Shown here: positions 48,001 to 58,700 of the stretch, in pieces
Position numbering within the stretch: position 1 is the stretch's first letter
Layout: each line of letters opens with the position of its first letter
From: Bradysia coprophila
Taxonomy: Eukaryota; Arthropoda; Insecta; Diptera; Sciaridae
DNA: 64,000 nt
NCBI RefSeq assembly: GCF_014529535.1
Contig: NW_023503313.1
Span: forward strand, 1,352,796-1,416,795
Reading direction: 5' to 3'
Notes under the pieces: generated by a model
The model's input: only the letters and a program-made list of their open reading frames with translations
The model's database searches: none
What the model was told of the DNA's origin: nothing
Program-made: the position numbers and the translations under genes

Positions 48001-50324
48001 TTGTCATTTGTATGTTCGATTCGTTTTAAAACGATTTTTTTTTTTAATTCATCAAGGAATCATAAAACTCTCGAGAAGTTGGTGGAGGTTTTTTAATATC
48101 CATCCAACCATCCAATTGGCCCTTTTTTTAAACGCTTATATTTAACGTGCAAACTGTACATTGACGGTTAGTTGAGGCATACAAAATAACTCGAAACACT
48201 CTGCCTGCGGTTCATTCTAACAACGACTTTATTGTTTTTACATCAGGTTTGGCATGCTGCAACTACACAACTATTTTTTTCGCTCTCTACTGGTATGGGA
48301 CCTATCATAATGTTCTCATCTCACAATAAGTTTTCTCATAACATTTATAGGTAAGAAATACGAACAAAAATTCAATTGTTGTCCATCCTTCACTCGAATC
48401 AAAAGGCCATAAATGAATTTTTTCACAACGCAGGCGAGAAAATGGTAATTTTCTTCCCTCAACTGAAACTTCGAAGGCCTGTGTTGTAAAAAATTATGTG
48501 TTGATTTCGGGAAGAGAAGTAGAAAATTTCATTTTCTCGGGTGACTTGTGACCCTCGCTACGTTCTGGCCACAAACAACACCCTCAAAATAAATATCCTT
48601 CTTTTCTTCCCTTGGGTAACAAATAACTATTTCACAACACAATCGAGAAAATAGTCATTTTCTCCCCTCCGCTGAAACATCGGAAGTCTTTGTTGATAAA
48701 ACGATGAGAAAAAGTGGGAAAGTTGCAACAAATAACTATCGAAGCTCTCATATTAGTAGCTTACGTATCTATGGAAAAAATATTGCAAAATGGATAAGAG
48801 GTAAATTACTGTTAACGAGATATGAGCGAGTGACACATTGACCTGAGGAAATACCTTTTCATGTGTCGGGCCGAAAACAGGGGTTTTGCAGAAATCTTCT
48901 CGGGTTTTCGGCCCCTTTCATAAAAAATAATGTGCGTATCTACCTTGGCCAAAAAAGCCTAAAATCCTATGGCCAAGACAGACACGCAAATTACTATTTT
49001 GGTAAAAAATCCAACAGATATGTACGCTCACAAAGTTGAGTAAAATCGCATACTTTTAAGACCGATCTGGACCAGTGAGAGTAGATTTCCACTCGGTCTA
49101 AACTTTAGCCTCTAAGTAGATTCCTAGTACAAAAATTATTTGATCTAATTACTTAGAGATGCTATGATTGTGACAACGCTGGATACATTTACGAGTTTAA
49201 TGGCCGGTCTGACTATTTTCGCTATACTGGGTAATTTGGCCCATAATTTGGGAATCGAAGATATTACAACGGTGATTAAATCAGGCACTGGACTAGCCTT
49301 CATTTCATATCCTGATGCAATATCCAAATTTGAAGTAGTGCCTCAGGTAGATATTCATTCCGTTTGGTTCAAACACTGGAAAACGAATAATCTATAACAA
49401 AATTTAAAGCTCTTCGCAGCATTGTTCTTCTTCATGCTCTTCACACTCGGAGTGGGTTCCGCAGTGGCTTTGCAGAGTGCCATTGTCACCGTTATTGTTG
49501 GTAATGAAGTGTGATTGTGATTACAGTGTGATCATAAGATGGTTTTCATTTTTTTTGCCTTCTTGCTCTAAAGATCAGTTCCATTGGAAACATTGGAAAG
49601 TTGTGATAGGCGCATGTACCGGTGGCTTCCTTGTGGGACTGGTATACCTTACGCCGGTAATAGAAATAGCAGAATATCCAAAGAAATCATTAACAATAAA
49701 CAAATTCATTAGGGCGGTCAATGGATGTTGAACTTAGTCGATTACTACGGTGGCACGCTCCTTATCTTTTGTCTAGCTGTTTTCGAAACAGCTGGAATGT
49801 TTTGGATTTACGGTCTGGAAAACTGTTGCTGGGATATCCAATTTATGACCGGTCGAAAAACGTCACTATACTGGAGGCTATGCTGGGCATTCATTACGCC
49901 TGTTCTGATGGCCGTTATTTTCATTTATTCCATGGCTACGATAAAACCACTACAATACAGTGGCTGGGATTATCCTGTATCGCTTACCGGTAATTGATTA
50001 GTAAACTATAAAATGTGAGAAATTCTTTTAAACTGAAAACTGAAAAATGTAGCGATTGGTTGGGGCATATTTGGTCTCGGCATCATTCAATTTCCCTTTT
50101 GGGGAATATGGCGCATCGCACGAACGGCGAAACTATCGACCTGGGAAGCAACAAAAGAGTCACTGAAACCGAATAAAAAATGGGGACCTGCCGATCCGGA
50201 GAAATATTTGGAATGGCAACAATTTAAGAAAGATGTCAAAGAAAAACGGATAAAGGAAGCTGAATTGAAACAGCATTCATATTTGAGGCAAAAGTTGTAC
50301 ATATTCTTAGGAAAATACAAATAA
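45034..50324 (+). CDS. SLC6 nutrient amino acid transporter (insect NAT/NAAT type)
   Basis: Twelve exons fit together: 45034-45057, 46312-46470, 46532-46592, 46657-46746, 46809-47046, 47304-47574, 48247-48350, 49157-49346, 49410-49500, 49574-49656, 49713-49989, 50053-50324, 619 codons in all with every phase agreeing. [42 protein letters not shown] is the NAT-type TM1-TM2 region; the N-terminus is short and acidic. Later landmarks are [26 protein letters not shown], a TM6 region [31 protein letters not shown] and [20 protein letters not shown]. Insect NATs take up essential amino acids with sodium at gut and other epithelia. Introns of 0.7-1.3 kb after exons 1, 6 and 7 contrast with 56-70 bp elsewhere. 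The eight-residue first exon (MMDEKNTT) is the least certain part. AATAAA at 50441. Confidence 0.9.
45690..45812. repeat. Hairpin repeat in intron 1 of the NAT gene
   Basis: CATTACATAACTCGGGATAAA and TTTCATCCCTAGTCATG bracket inner arms (GAGACTCGTTTTCGTG, CACGAAAACTCTTC) around CTTCGCCTCGG. It is an inverted relative of the hairpin at 22004-22112. Confidence 0.6.
47191..47268. repeat. MITE with GGGCCTATTTTA ends in intron 5 of the NAT gene
   Basis: AGGGCCTATTTTAAGGAATT to TTTAAAATACCCT, flanked by GGTGC on both sides, a possible 5-bp target duplication. Same family as 21175-21352. Confidence 0.6.
48421..48985. repeat. Cluster of direct repeats and hairpins in intron 7 of the NAT gene
   Basis: Two direct copies of about 75 bp, starting TTTCACAACGCAGGCGAG at 48421 and TTTCACAACACAATCGAG at about 48630, enclose hairpin-forming sequence with CCCTCGCTACG in the loop. 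A pair of adjacent hairpins follows at about 48868-48928 (GGGCCGAAAAC with GTTTTCGGCCC) and 48932-48980 (CTTGGCC with GGCCAAG). Confidence 0.5.
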
Positions 50325-50562
50325 ATTTTGAGTGAAAGTCAATATGGTTTTTTGAGCATGTTGGTGAGTCCAATGGACTATTATCTTATTGAAGTTCGGT
50401 TATTTAGGTTAGATAACGACTTTTCCGCCAGTCTGAGTTAAATAAATTTTGACTGAAACCTGTGTCTGAAATGTATTGCTGATTTGTTTTGTCTGTTGCA
50501 CAATTCTGCGCTACCTACTAAACCTATGTTAGGCTACTGCTGAATGTCAGTTGCACGTTTAA

Positions 50563-50812
50563 TCGAGGGGTAAACCACTATTTTGTGATTAATCGTTAAT
50601 CAGTTAATCTGTTAATCAGAAACATAAGTTTTGTGAATCCAAACGGTTAATCGGTGATTAACATTGATTAACCGCTTATATTTCACGTTTATTTGTAGTT
50701 TTGCAACGATTTCCCCGGTCAAATGCTGGTAAATCATCAATTCGTCATCATGTTAATCACTCGTTAATCATGTTAATCACATCAATAAAAAAAAGTGGTT
50801 TCCCCCTCTCGT
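50563..50812. mobile_element. Short TTAA-flanked element, relative of 19827-21582
   Basis: Ends TCGAGGGGTAAACCACT and AGTGGTTTCCCCCTCTCGT are inverted and flanked by TTAA at 50559-50562 and 50813-50816. The interior is filled with GTTAATCA/TGATTAAC words. 250 bp, with no coding capacity. Confidence 0.7.
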
Positions 50813-50819
50813 TTAATTC

Positions 50820-52263
50820 TACAGAGTGATGTGTAGTGACCAAAAGCTGCAATAAAATTTCTGTTGCCCGAAAAGCGAAACTACTTACCCTACTACGGTC
50901 AGATTTTTTTTTAGCTGTCACTAACGACAAATAATAACTTAAAATGATTTCTCACTTAAACCTCACTATCGCGAGTCCTAAACTCAAAAATGAATTTGGA
51001 GCAAATTCGACGCTATCACTGTACACACGGCTATTACAAATCTAAGATAATTTTGTGTGAATATTTGATGATTATTATATATGGCTCATTCTACTAAGAA
51101 GTAAGGATTGGAAGATAGTACTGCAATACAACTTGAAGTGATTCGATGCTCAAATTCAAGCAAAATAATCCATTGTAATAATAAATATGAGGAAGTAGCA
51201 TCTACTTGCTCACGAATTAACGGGAGGATTTTAGTAAGTCTAGAGTAGTCAGAACTTTCGAGGGCTCATTGCATCATAACTCTCAATCATTTATCAATTC
51301 TCTGAAAATAATGTAAGAATTTGTAACTCGGAAGAAATTTAGATTCGTGATGAATCTCCATAACTACAACTATCAAAGAATCATAACTCAAATGTAAATT
51401 GTTGTTGGAGAATCCTGTTGCTACGGAGATCGCTATGATGTACAGATGGACAGAAACCTTATTCGTTTCTATACTTTTAAATGTCTAGACAATGTCGCCG
51501 TTCCAATAGAAATTTCTATTAAAAAACCTTAACCTTTCTAGAAACACAGCTGAGTAAAATAAACCAGACAGGAGTGTTTCATTTTCGAAATGTCAAATAA
51601 GGGACCTAATACACTCTATCAAAATGAACTCAAATAAACACTGACATAAGTTGAATTAATTTAATTCGCAAAATATAAAGCTACTAGATAACCTAGGTAC
51701 CCAGCCAAATCAAGCGCTCCTGCCTGGTTTATTTTGCTCTGCCGTGCTAGAAAAGAATTCTTAACCTAAAATTAGACAGTCAAAGGCCGTAAACTCGGGC
51801 TAATCTTATGGCTAATATAGCCTTGGATTACACAACTGCCATAGAAAAAAGAAAATTGTTTTAAATATTACCAGCAATTAAATTTATCGGCAGCTTGTAA
51901 TTCCCATCCAGCGGTTCGACGATGATTAATGTTAACTATAGGCCGAAAGCATTATCGTTCTCAATAATTCGATAAACTTCGAGAATTTATGCAATAATCT
52001 TTGGAACGATGCGCACAAAGCTTTTCTATTTTAGCAATTGTCCGATTGATAACGCATTTGAAATAGCTGATTGCACTTGAAAAACGTGTGGTTCGAACGA
52101 TATGATTGGATTTTGGATTTTTAACCATTATTTGATGTCTCCAGTTATCTTTCTCGATTGATTTGACTGAGATTTCTTTTACTATAGTCTATCTTATCAG
52201 GTCAAATGATGTGCTGACGTGCATTTTTGAATGAATAGATAGGTTAATGGGGCTGCAATCGTT
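50820..52263. other. Intergenic interval with one MITE
   Basis: Apart from the element at 51545-51746 nothing was recognised. The region separates the NAT gene from the peritrophin-type gene. Confidence 0.4.
51545..51746. mobile_element. Uninterrupted CACGGCAGAG-family MITE
   Basis: 202 bp from CACAGCTGAGTAAAATAAAC to TTATTTTGCTCTGCCGTG, flanked by the 7-bp duplication CTAGAAA (51538-51544 and 51747-51753). Interior words GTCAAATAAGGGACC and AAATAAACACTGACATAA are shared with 4372-4794. It provides the reference length and structure for the family. Confidence 0.85.
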
Positions 52264-52264
52264 T

Positions 52265-52270
52265 TATAAG
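52265..52270 (+). promoter_or_regulatory. TATA box of the peritrophin-type gene
   Basis: TATAAG at 52265 lies 53 bases upstream of the start codon, suggesting transcription from about 52295 and a very short 5' UTR. Confidence 0.5.
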
Positions 52271-52317
52271 AAGGTGGTTTCTTGCGTTGGCGTTAGTTGA
52301 CGATCAAAGTAGTAGCC

Positions 52318-52734
52318 ATGAAGACCTTTATTGTTGTTTTGTTGTCGTGCATTGTTTTCGCAGCAGCTTTCGATGCTTCGAAACAAGATGTAAGTGTAAT
52401 GATGAATATTGAGTGTTAATTGTATAATTTTTCGGTTGTTCCCGTGCGTAATTTTCATTTATTTATTTTTTAAAAGATTCCACTTCCAAGAAACGAAGAA
52501 TGTGCATCAACATGCTTATGGGCTGGAGTATACAATGTGCCAAGTTTCCAAAGCTGTACCCGGTATCTTCATTGTGTCCATGGTTTCCTTTTTGAACTTG
52601 AGTGCGAAAATGGTGAGGAATTTGATCACTTGACTCTACTCTGTCAACCAGCTGATGAAGGTCGTTGCGTACTTGAGGGTCCAATTACATCATCTGAAGA
52701 GACCTCTGAAGGAACTTCTGAAGAATCTAACTAA
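52318..52734 (+). CDS. Small secreted protein with one chitin-binding peritrophin-A domain
   Basis: Exons 52318-52389 and 52477-52734 join in phase 0 (GAT/GTAAGT to TAAAAG) giving 109 codons. Residues 1-17 (MKTFIVVLLSCIVFAAA) are a clear signal peptide. The mature part has the peritrophin-A/CBM14 cysteine pattern: C-A-S-T-C, then CTRYLHCVHG, LECENGEEFD, LCQPADEGRC, with the usual aromatic positions (RYLHC, FELEC). The C-terminus is an acidic Ser/Thr/Glu tail (SSEETSEGTSEESN). Such proteins bind chitin in peritrophic matrix or cuticle. With a single domain, this one resembles small gut peritrophins more than the multi-domain obstructors. Substrate binding is inferred from the domain only. Confidence 0.88.
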
Positions 52735-55168
52735 GGTGTAGCATTGTACTAAATGATTTTTGATTAAATTAAAAACTCAACCTCTACCAAACAAAATTCA
52801 CTTTTTATTGGTCGTTAAAATATTTATTGCCGTCAATTTCTATAGCAGTTCTTCCGATTACTGCATAAATACCCGCGAAAACAGTATTTTCATCTTGCTG
52901 AAACTTTCGCTGATGGTATTTTAAACAATTTGACTGAGAACAGGGTCTGAATTGAATATTGAACTCTATTCATACAAGATGGCAAGGAACAACTCACATC
53001 TCCGATAAATCCAATAGTAAAATTTCAATGAGTGATATAGATAGTGTGCTTAGCTTTATGAATGAAAATGTATCATTCTTCGAAAATTAAGGTAAAAAAA
53101 ACATCTGGCTGAGCATGAGACTACTTTTAGTACACGTGAATGACGATCATTGCTAGTCTTATCAATTTAAACTAGGACACCTATAAATAAACGCTGAACA
53201 AAAACGATGCCACAATCTTCAGGTGATCTCACTGTTGCATCAGAAAATACAACAGGATTAAGGAAAATGTTTCACATAAGTAGATATAAATGCATGTTGT
53301 GTGTCTGTACGCAGCACACTCATTAGTTGGCAAGACCGATTATCCAATAATAATTGTTGTGACCGGTAAAAGAACTTACATAACATTTGAGATAAAGTAG
53401 ATAAAGAAGCTTGCTCATTTCACGCTACTTCGAACTTTTTAAAGTGGCTACACCATTTTAGCCCATTTCTGACAAGAATCAACAAATTCAAGTGATTAAA
53501 ATGTGAAGAAGCATTTTTATCAATGAAACGTTGATGTTTAGTTTTTCTGTGGAATACGAACCAAATAGTGATAAGAAATTAATTATTTTTGAATCGCATT
53601 GTCACCAAAATGGCACCACCATTATCATCCCAAAGCGAGATTCGTGTGATAGACAAAGGGCATGGCAGTGATTAGTGATACATATTAAAAAAAATTGTGA
53701 CACCATTTTTTAGTTGGCTGCGTCATCTGTTATCGACAGCAACAACAAAATGAATTCTGAAACTAATGAAGAAGATTTTGTTTACATTTGCACTTTACAT
53801 CACTACTTGTGACAGGGAAAATGCACTTACCGTCAACAAATATGTAAAATGTGTTACGTCACTGCTTGTAAATGCTTGTTTAGGCACATGTGATTACTCC
53901 ACTCGCCTTCGGCTCGTTCCGCAAACCTCACACTTGCCTAAACAAATATTTACAAACAGTGATGTAATCTACTATTAAAAATTCTCAAGGAAAGTAGCCA
54001 AGTATTAGTAAAGGTTTTTGTTAAGTTTTTCTTTCGCCTTCTCGCTCGAACATCGCCATGTAAATAACTAAATTAAGTTGAAAAGCCGTTCTTAGACTAA
54101 ACTCTCGCTTTAGTTGAAATATTATTATTATAGTCGTATTTGTATTTTTTCAAATAATAAAGTTCGTTCATTCATTCTCAAGGGAAGTACTCGATAGTTA
54201 CAACGGAAATATACAAAGCCACGGAAGATGTGTGAACACGAAAGGGTCCCCCTTTCTTTTGTTAAACTGAAAACTTTTTATTCGAAAAGCTTCCCACTTT
54301 AAAGTTGCAGCGAGAAGACTATCTCAGTAGAGCTGAATACAAGCGATATTAATTGCAAGCTTCGAGTTGAACACTATACGCTTCCCTTGATAGACTTCAT
54401 CTAACTTAAAAATGCACAATCCAAAAAATCATCATCTTGTGTTGATACGAGTTAGTAGTCCAGTAGTAATGGAAGTGCCCGTGTCCATGAAAGGTGCACG
54501 GGATGTCTTGGGTGATTTGGATAGCTCTTGGTACCCTGACAAAGAAAAGTTCGAGTGCCAAGCTGAAATACTGTCAGTTTTCGGGAAAAAGAGGGGAGGG
54601 GGTAGTCTGTAGTCCATTTTTTCAGTTTTTGACCATTTTCGAACACTCTGAACCAAATATTTCGTATTTTTATAGATGATATTGGTAGAGAATTAAATTT
54701 CCTAAATCCTAGAAATTTTTTCAATTTCGATATTTTTCAGATTACCCTATAAGTTGCCGTAGATGCTTAAAGATTCAAGAATGATACTACACTCATAAAA
54801 ATACGTCACTGTCTGAGATAAAGTCAAACTTAACTAAACATAAAGTTGAAGGTTCAAATAAATAATTTAGGATGTTTCCTAACTGCAACAAAAAACTTAG
54901 TTATTCGAACTTAGCACATAGTTGGCTTGTCCTCACTCAGAAATCTGTGAGAGGTAACTTTTCAGGCCTTGCATACCTCTGATGGGGGCTTCTCTCGGGA
55001 TTATTGGATTAACTTACGAGGAGACATGTTGCGAAAGTTGCAACTAGATCAATTTCTCGTAACGAGATCTGCACCACATTTCTATATAAAGAATAGCTAC
55101 AACAACTGTTACAACTAAAAAGTCAAAGTGTTCAGTGTTTGGAAGATTTATTCAATGCTTCGTAAGAG
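52735..55168. other. Intergenic interval
   Basis: No gene supported. A hairpin repeat lies at about 53845-53975. The frame at 54412-54612 and its overlapping frames on the other strand show no splice or family support. Confidence 0.4.
53845..53975. repeat. Hairpin repeat with CTCGCCTTCGGCTCG loop
   Basis: GTTACGTCACTGCTTGTAAAT and GCTTGTTTAGGCACATGTG on the left pair with CACACTTGCCTAAACAAA and TTTACAAACAGTGATGTAA on the right. The unpaired centre contains CTCGCCTTCGGCTCG, nearly the complement of the loop sequence in the MITE at 36707-36969. Confidence 0.6.
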
Positions 55169-56569
55169 TTAATTTATACGAAAATTTTCCGCTTGAAATG
55201 ACACGCACCAAAGCTCGAAGCTTTTTGCTTTCAGAAACTTGTTTGTCCAGTATTTGACATCCTTTTTCTTCAAAACGGATGACTTGACACATACCTTAGT
55301 GGTTTTTGCTTTGACTGAGACTCTTTTACGGAAATTGTTCTTTTCACCATCCACTTTGATATTACTGGTCAAATAACCGCACTGAAATAGATGAATAGAA
55401 ATTTTTGAGGATGTGTGCGTACAGACGGCTATATACAGACGGGTAATTTTTGAAGTACAAGTTTAAATCTTGGAGAAATAATTAGATCAGAAAAAGTGAA
55501 TTCGATCAACGCACTTCAAGCATGAGTGCGCGTGTGCAAATTATGTTTCCTTAACGGTATCCGAGTCAAGATTTCACGGATTTCCCGGTATCCAAAAATG
55601 TAAAAGTGACTTCCCGCTACATACATTTCCCGCTGGTTTGTGCAGTTATAATTCGATTTCCCGGTATCCTAAAAAATTTTCAGAAATTTCCCAGTATCCT
55701 GGATACCACGGATACACATAATTTGCACACGCGCATGAGTGGTACTCTAAAAGGGTACTGAAACTTGAAAGTGTGTTACTCAACACTGTGAAAAACCATT
55801 TCATATAAAACAGTACACTGTAGGTGTCGACTATGATCATGTTTGCTTGATGTGCGTTGATTCGATCTAATTTCTTGAAGGTTGAGAAAATAGTTGAGGA
55901 GACTCAATTTTAAAAGGAAGGCTTCACAATTACCGAGTGGAAAGCGAAGTAAAAAAGCAAAATTCAAAGTCTCTACTGCAATGAATGTCTACGTCTAGTC
56001 TGAGAGATTACGTAGATGCTGACAAAATTCTTACCAGGTCGACAACGTCGATAAATTGACTTGAAGCGATGCAATCTATGGAAAAGTTCTTTTTTATGTC
56101 GCGAACCTTTCTCTTTTTAGCAGACAAGTCTTGATGGTGAAGATCGTTTATATTTTCTCTTTCACAGTTACGCATTTCTTCAAGATTTTGCACTTTAGCA
56201 GATGCGTTTTCTTGTGAGGTTTGAACAATTACGGTGGAAGGTGACTTTTCCTTCACATTTGCATCCTGCAGTAAGAGCTTTTGGTAATAGTTTTAAAAAA
56301 CAGACATATATTCACCCTTTGCGTATTATCAACACAATCTTCGTTTGGTGGCTGAACTTTGCAATTCCTTTTCTTCGTAGCGCGATTTTCCATTCTAGAT
56401 CGATCCGTTTCGTTAAATGTATACCGTGGATTGGGTTTCCGTGATCGTAATGTGCGACCAGCGGCGACTCCAACATTTTGGACAAAGGCGTTCTTGTCCA
56501 CTTTGCCTTGGTAATGCGTTTTTCACTGCAGTTAGTGTTGGTATTTGCTCTCTTATTTCCAGCCTGCAT
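55169..56569 (-). CDS. Unrecognised lysine/arginine-rich protein, at least three exons
   Basis: Two junctions are sound: the exon ending at 56316 (CAAAGG/GTGAAT) joins 56265-56035, which joins 55381-55169 (acceptors TACTGCAG and ATTTCAG, all phase 0). The protein is basic and hydrophilic: AAGRTLRSRKPNPRYTF, SAKKRKVRDIKKNF, FRKRVSVKAKTTK, VLKKKDVKYW, with a candidate nuclear localisation signal KKRKVR, suggesting a nuclear protein. The first exon is unclear. ATG 56569 (MQAGNKRANTNTN) opens in a different frame from the downstream coding sequence, and the two would meet only if one base were missing near 56505. Either the true first exon lies further upstream and splices into GCAAAGTGG, or this copy carries a one-base defect or sequencing error. 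No family match. Confidence 0.5.
55529..55733. mobile_element. MITE with CGCGTGTGCAAATTATGT ends in an intron
   Basis: Perfect 18-bp inverted ends are flanked by the 8-bp duplication CATGAGTG (55521-55528 and 55734-55741). The 205-bp interior holds four TTTCCCGGTATCC- or TTTCCCGCT-type words. The 8-bp duplication fits hAT, P or Merlin-like elements. It lies in the long intron (55382-56034) of the minus-strand basic protein gene. Confidence 0.8.
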
Positions 56570-57164
56570 TTAAGTATAAAGATTTACTATTCTGCGAATT
56601 ATTTTGCTGGAGTTATGTAAATACCATCACAATAAAATCGATTTGAAAAATCAAGAATATTCAGTATTCACGTCTAGAAACTAATCAGAATTCGTATTTA
56701 TAGACTACTTAGATTTATCAAATTCTTTGTTGTAAAAATAGTGGACACGATAAATAGAGCTTTACTAGTATATTTCGTACCTAGGACTAAAAGTCTTTTT
56801 AGCGTGTGAGAGGTTTTCAGACAGAGCCGAACTCGAGGTCTGGAATCGAATACGCTAAAAAAGACTTTTAGTCCGTGGTACGAATAATATTTTTCATATC
56901 CGACGGAGAAAAAGTGCGACGAAGTTGCACTTTTCGGGTCCTAGGTATGAAAAATAACATTATGGAGAACTGCAAAGGGGTATGACATGATACAACCGAG
57001 ATTTTGAACATAGAATGTTAACGGGGAAGGTAGACAAAACCATGAATGATTCGATTGCTCCCTACATTTTACCACTTAAGATTTCAATAGACCGTTTTAA
57101 TGTGATGGCGTTCAGGTTTGCATTACATTTAGTGTTTATTTACATTATGATATCGCTTGTAGCG
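56570..57164. other. Interval between the basic-protein gene and the satellite
   Basis: Contains the hairpin pair at 56769-56960. The short frame at 57015-57212 runs into the satellite and is not supported as a gene. The basic-protein gene's promoter or first exon could lie here. Confidence 0.4.
56769..56960. repeat. Paired adjacent hairpins
   Basis: Hairpin one: GGACTAAAAGTCTTTTTAGCG pairs with CGCTAAAAAAGACTTTTAGTCC around AGCCGAACTCGAGG. Hairpin two: TTTTCATATCC and GAAAAAGTGC pair with GCACTTTTC and GGTATGAAAA. The two hairpins abut, as at 22004, 59911 and 63779. Confidence 0.6.
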
Positions 57165-58700
57165 GCCAACAACCACGCCACCTTCTTAGTTGTATTATTT
57201 AATTTACAGTGAACTACAACCACGTCACTTCGTTTAGTTGCATTTTTGAGTAGACTACAACTATGCTACTAAATCTGGTTGCATTTTATAGTAGAAAACA
57301 ACCTCTACTTCGTTGAGTTGAATTTAAAAGTGCACTACAACCATGGCACGTTTTTTGGTTACATTTGAATTTAGAGGGAGTTGCAACCGCCCCACTTTCT
57401 TAGTTGCATTTTATAGTGAACTACAACCATGTCACTTCGTTTAGTTGCATTTTTGAGTAGACTACAACTGTGCTACTAAATCTGGTTGCATTTTACAGTA
57501 GATCACAACCTCTACTTCATTGAGTTGAATTTAAAAGTGCACTACAACCATGGCACGTTTTTTGGTTACATTTGAATTTAGAGTGAGGTGCAACCGCCCC
57601 ACTTTCTCAGTTGCATTTTATAGTGAACTACAACCACGTCACTTCGTTTAGTTGCATTTTTGAGTAGACTACAACTATGCTACTAAATCTGGTTGCATTT
57701 TACAGTAGATCACAACCTCTACTTCATTGAGTTGAATTTAATAGTGCACTACAACCATGGCACGTTTTTTGGTTACATTTGAATTTAGAGTGAGGTGCAA
57801 CCGCCCCACTTTCTCAGTTGCATTTTATAGTGAACTACAACCATGTCACTTCGTTTAGTTGCATTTTTGAGTAGACTACAACTATGCTACTAAATCTGGT
57901 TGCATTTTACAGTAGATCACAACCTCTACTTCATTGAGTTGAATTTAATAGTGCACTACAACCATGGCACGTTTTTTGGTTACATTTGAATTTAGAGTGA
58001 GGTGCAACCGCCCCACTTTCTCAGTTGCATTTTATAGTGAACTACAACCACGTCACTTCGTTTAGTTGCATTTTTGAGTAGACTACAACTATGCTACTAA
58101 ATCTGGTTGCATTTTACAGTAGATCACAACCTCTACTTCATTGAGTTGAATTTAAAAGTGCACTACAACCATGGCACGTTTTTTGGTTACATTTGAATTT
58201 AGAGTGAGGTGCAACCGCCCCACTTTCTCAGTTGCATTTTATAGTGAACTACAACCACGTCACTTCGTTTAGTTGCATTTTTGAGTAGACTACAACTATG
58301 CTACTAAATCTGGTTGCATTTTACAGTAGATCACAACCTCTACTTCATTGAGTTGAATTTAAAAGTGCACTACAACCATGGCACGTTTTTTGGTTACATT
58401 TGAATTTAGAGTGAGGTGCAACCGCCCCACTTTCTCAGTTGCATTTTATAGTGAACTACAACCACGTCACTTCATTTAGTTGCATTTTTGAGCAGACTAC
58501 AACTATGCTACTAAATCTGGTTGCATTTTATAGTAGAAAACAACCTCTACTTCATTGAGTTGAATTTAAAAGTGCACTACAACCATTGCACTTCATAAAG
58601 TTGCATTTTGTGGACTACAACACCACTTATTTAGCTAAATGTTTGAGTAGACTTTAACTATGCCACTTAGTCTAGTTGTTCTTTTTTAAGCGACCCACAA
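57165..58700. repeat. 207-bp tandem satellite with internal units of about 41 bp
   Basis: The word CGTTTAGTTGCATTTTTGAG recurs at 57231, 57438, 57645, 57852, 58059, 58266 and (as CATTTAG) 58473: a constant period of 207 bp over about seven copies. Each period is made of five diverged units of 41, 41, 39, 41 and 45 bp, each of the form GTTGCATTT...ACTACAAC...CACTT. Flanking copies at both edges are more diverged, as expected of array ends. No transcript-like frame runs through it. Confidence 0.9.

Noticed and set aside
54412-54724. Overlapping frames on both strands of 60-90 codons
   Set aside because: Mutually contradictory, no splice support, no family resemblance.
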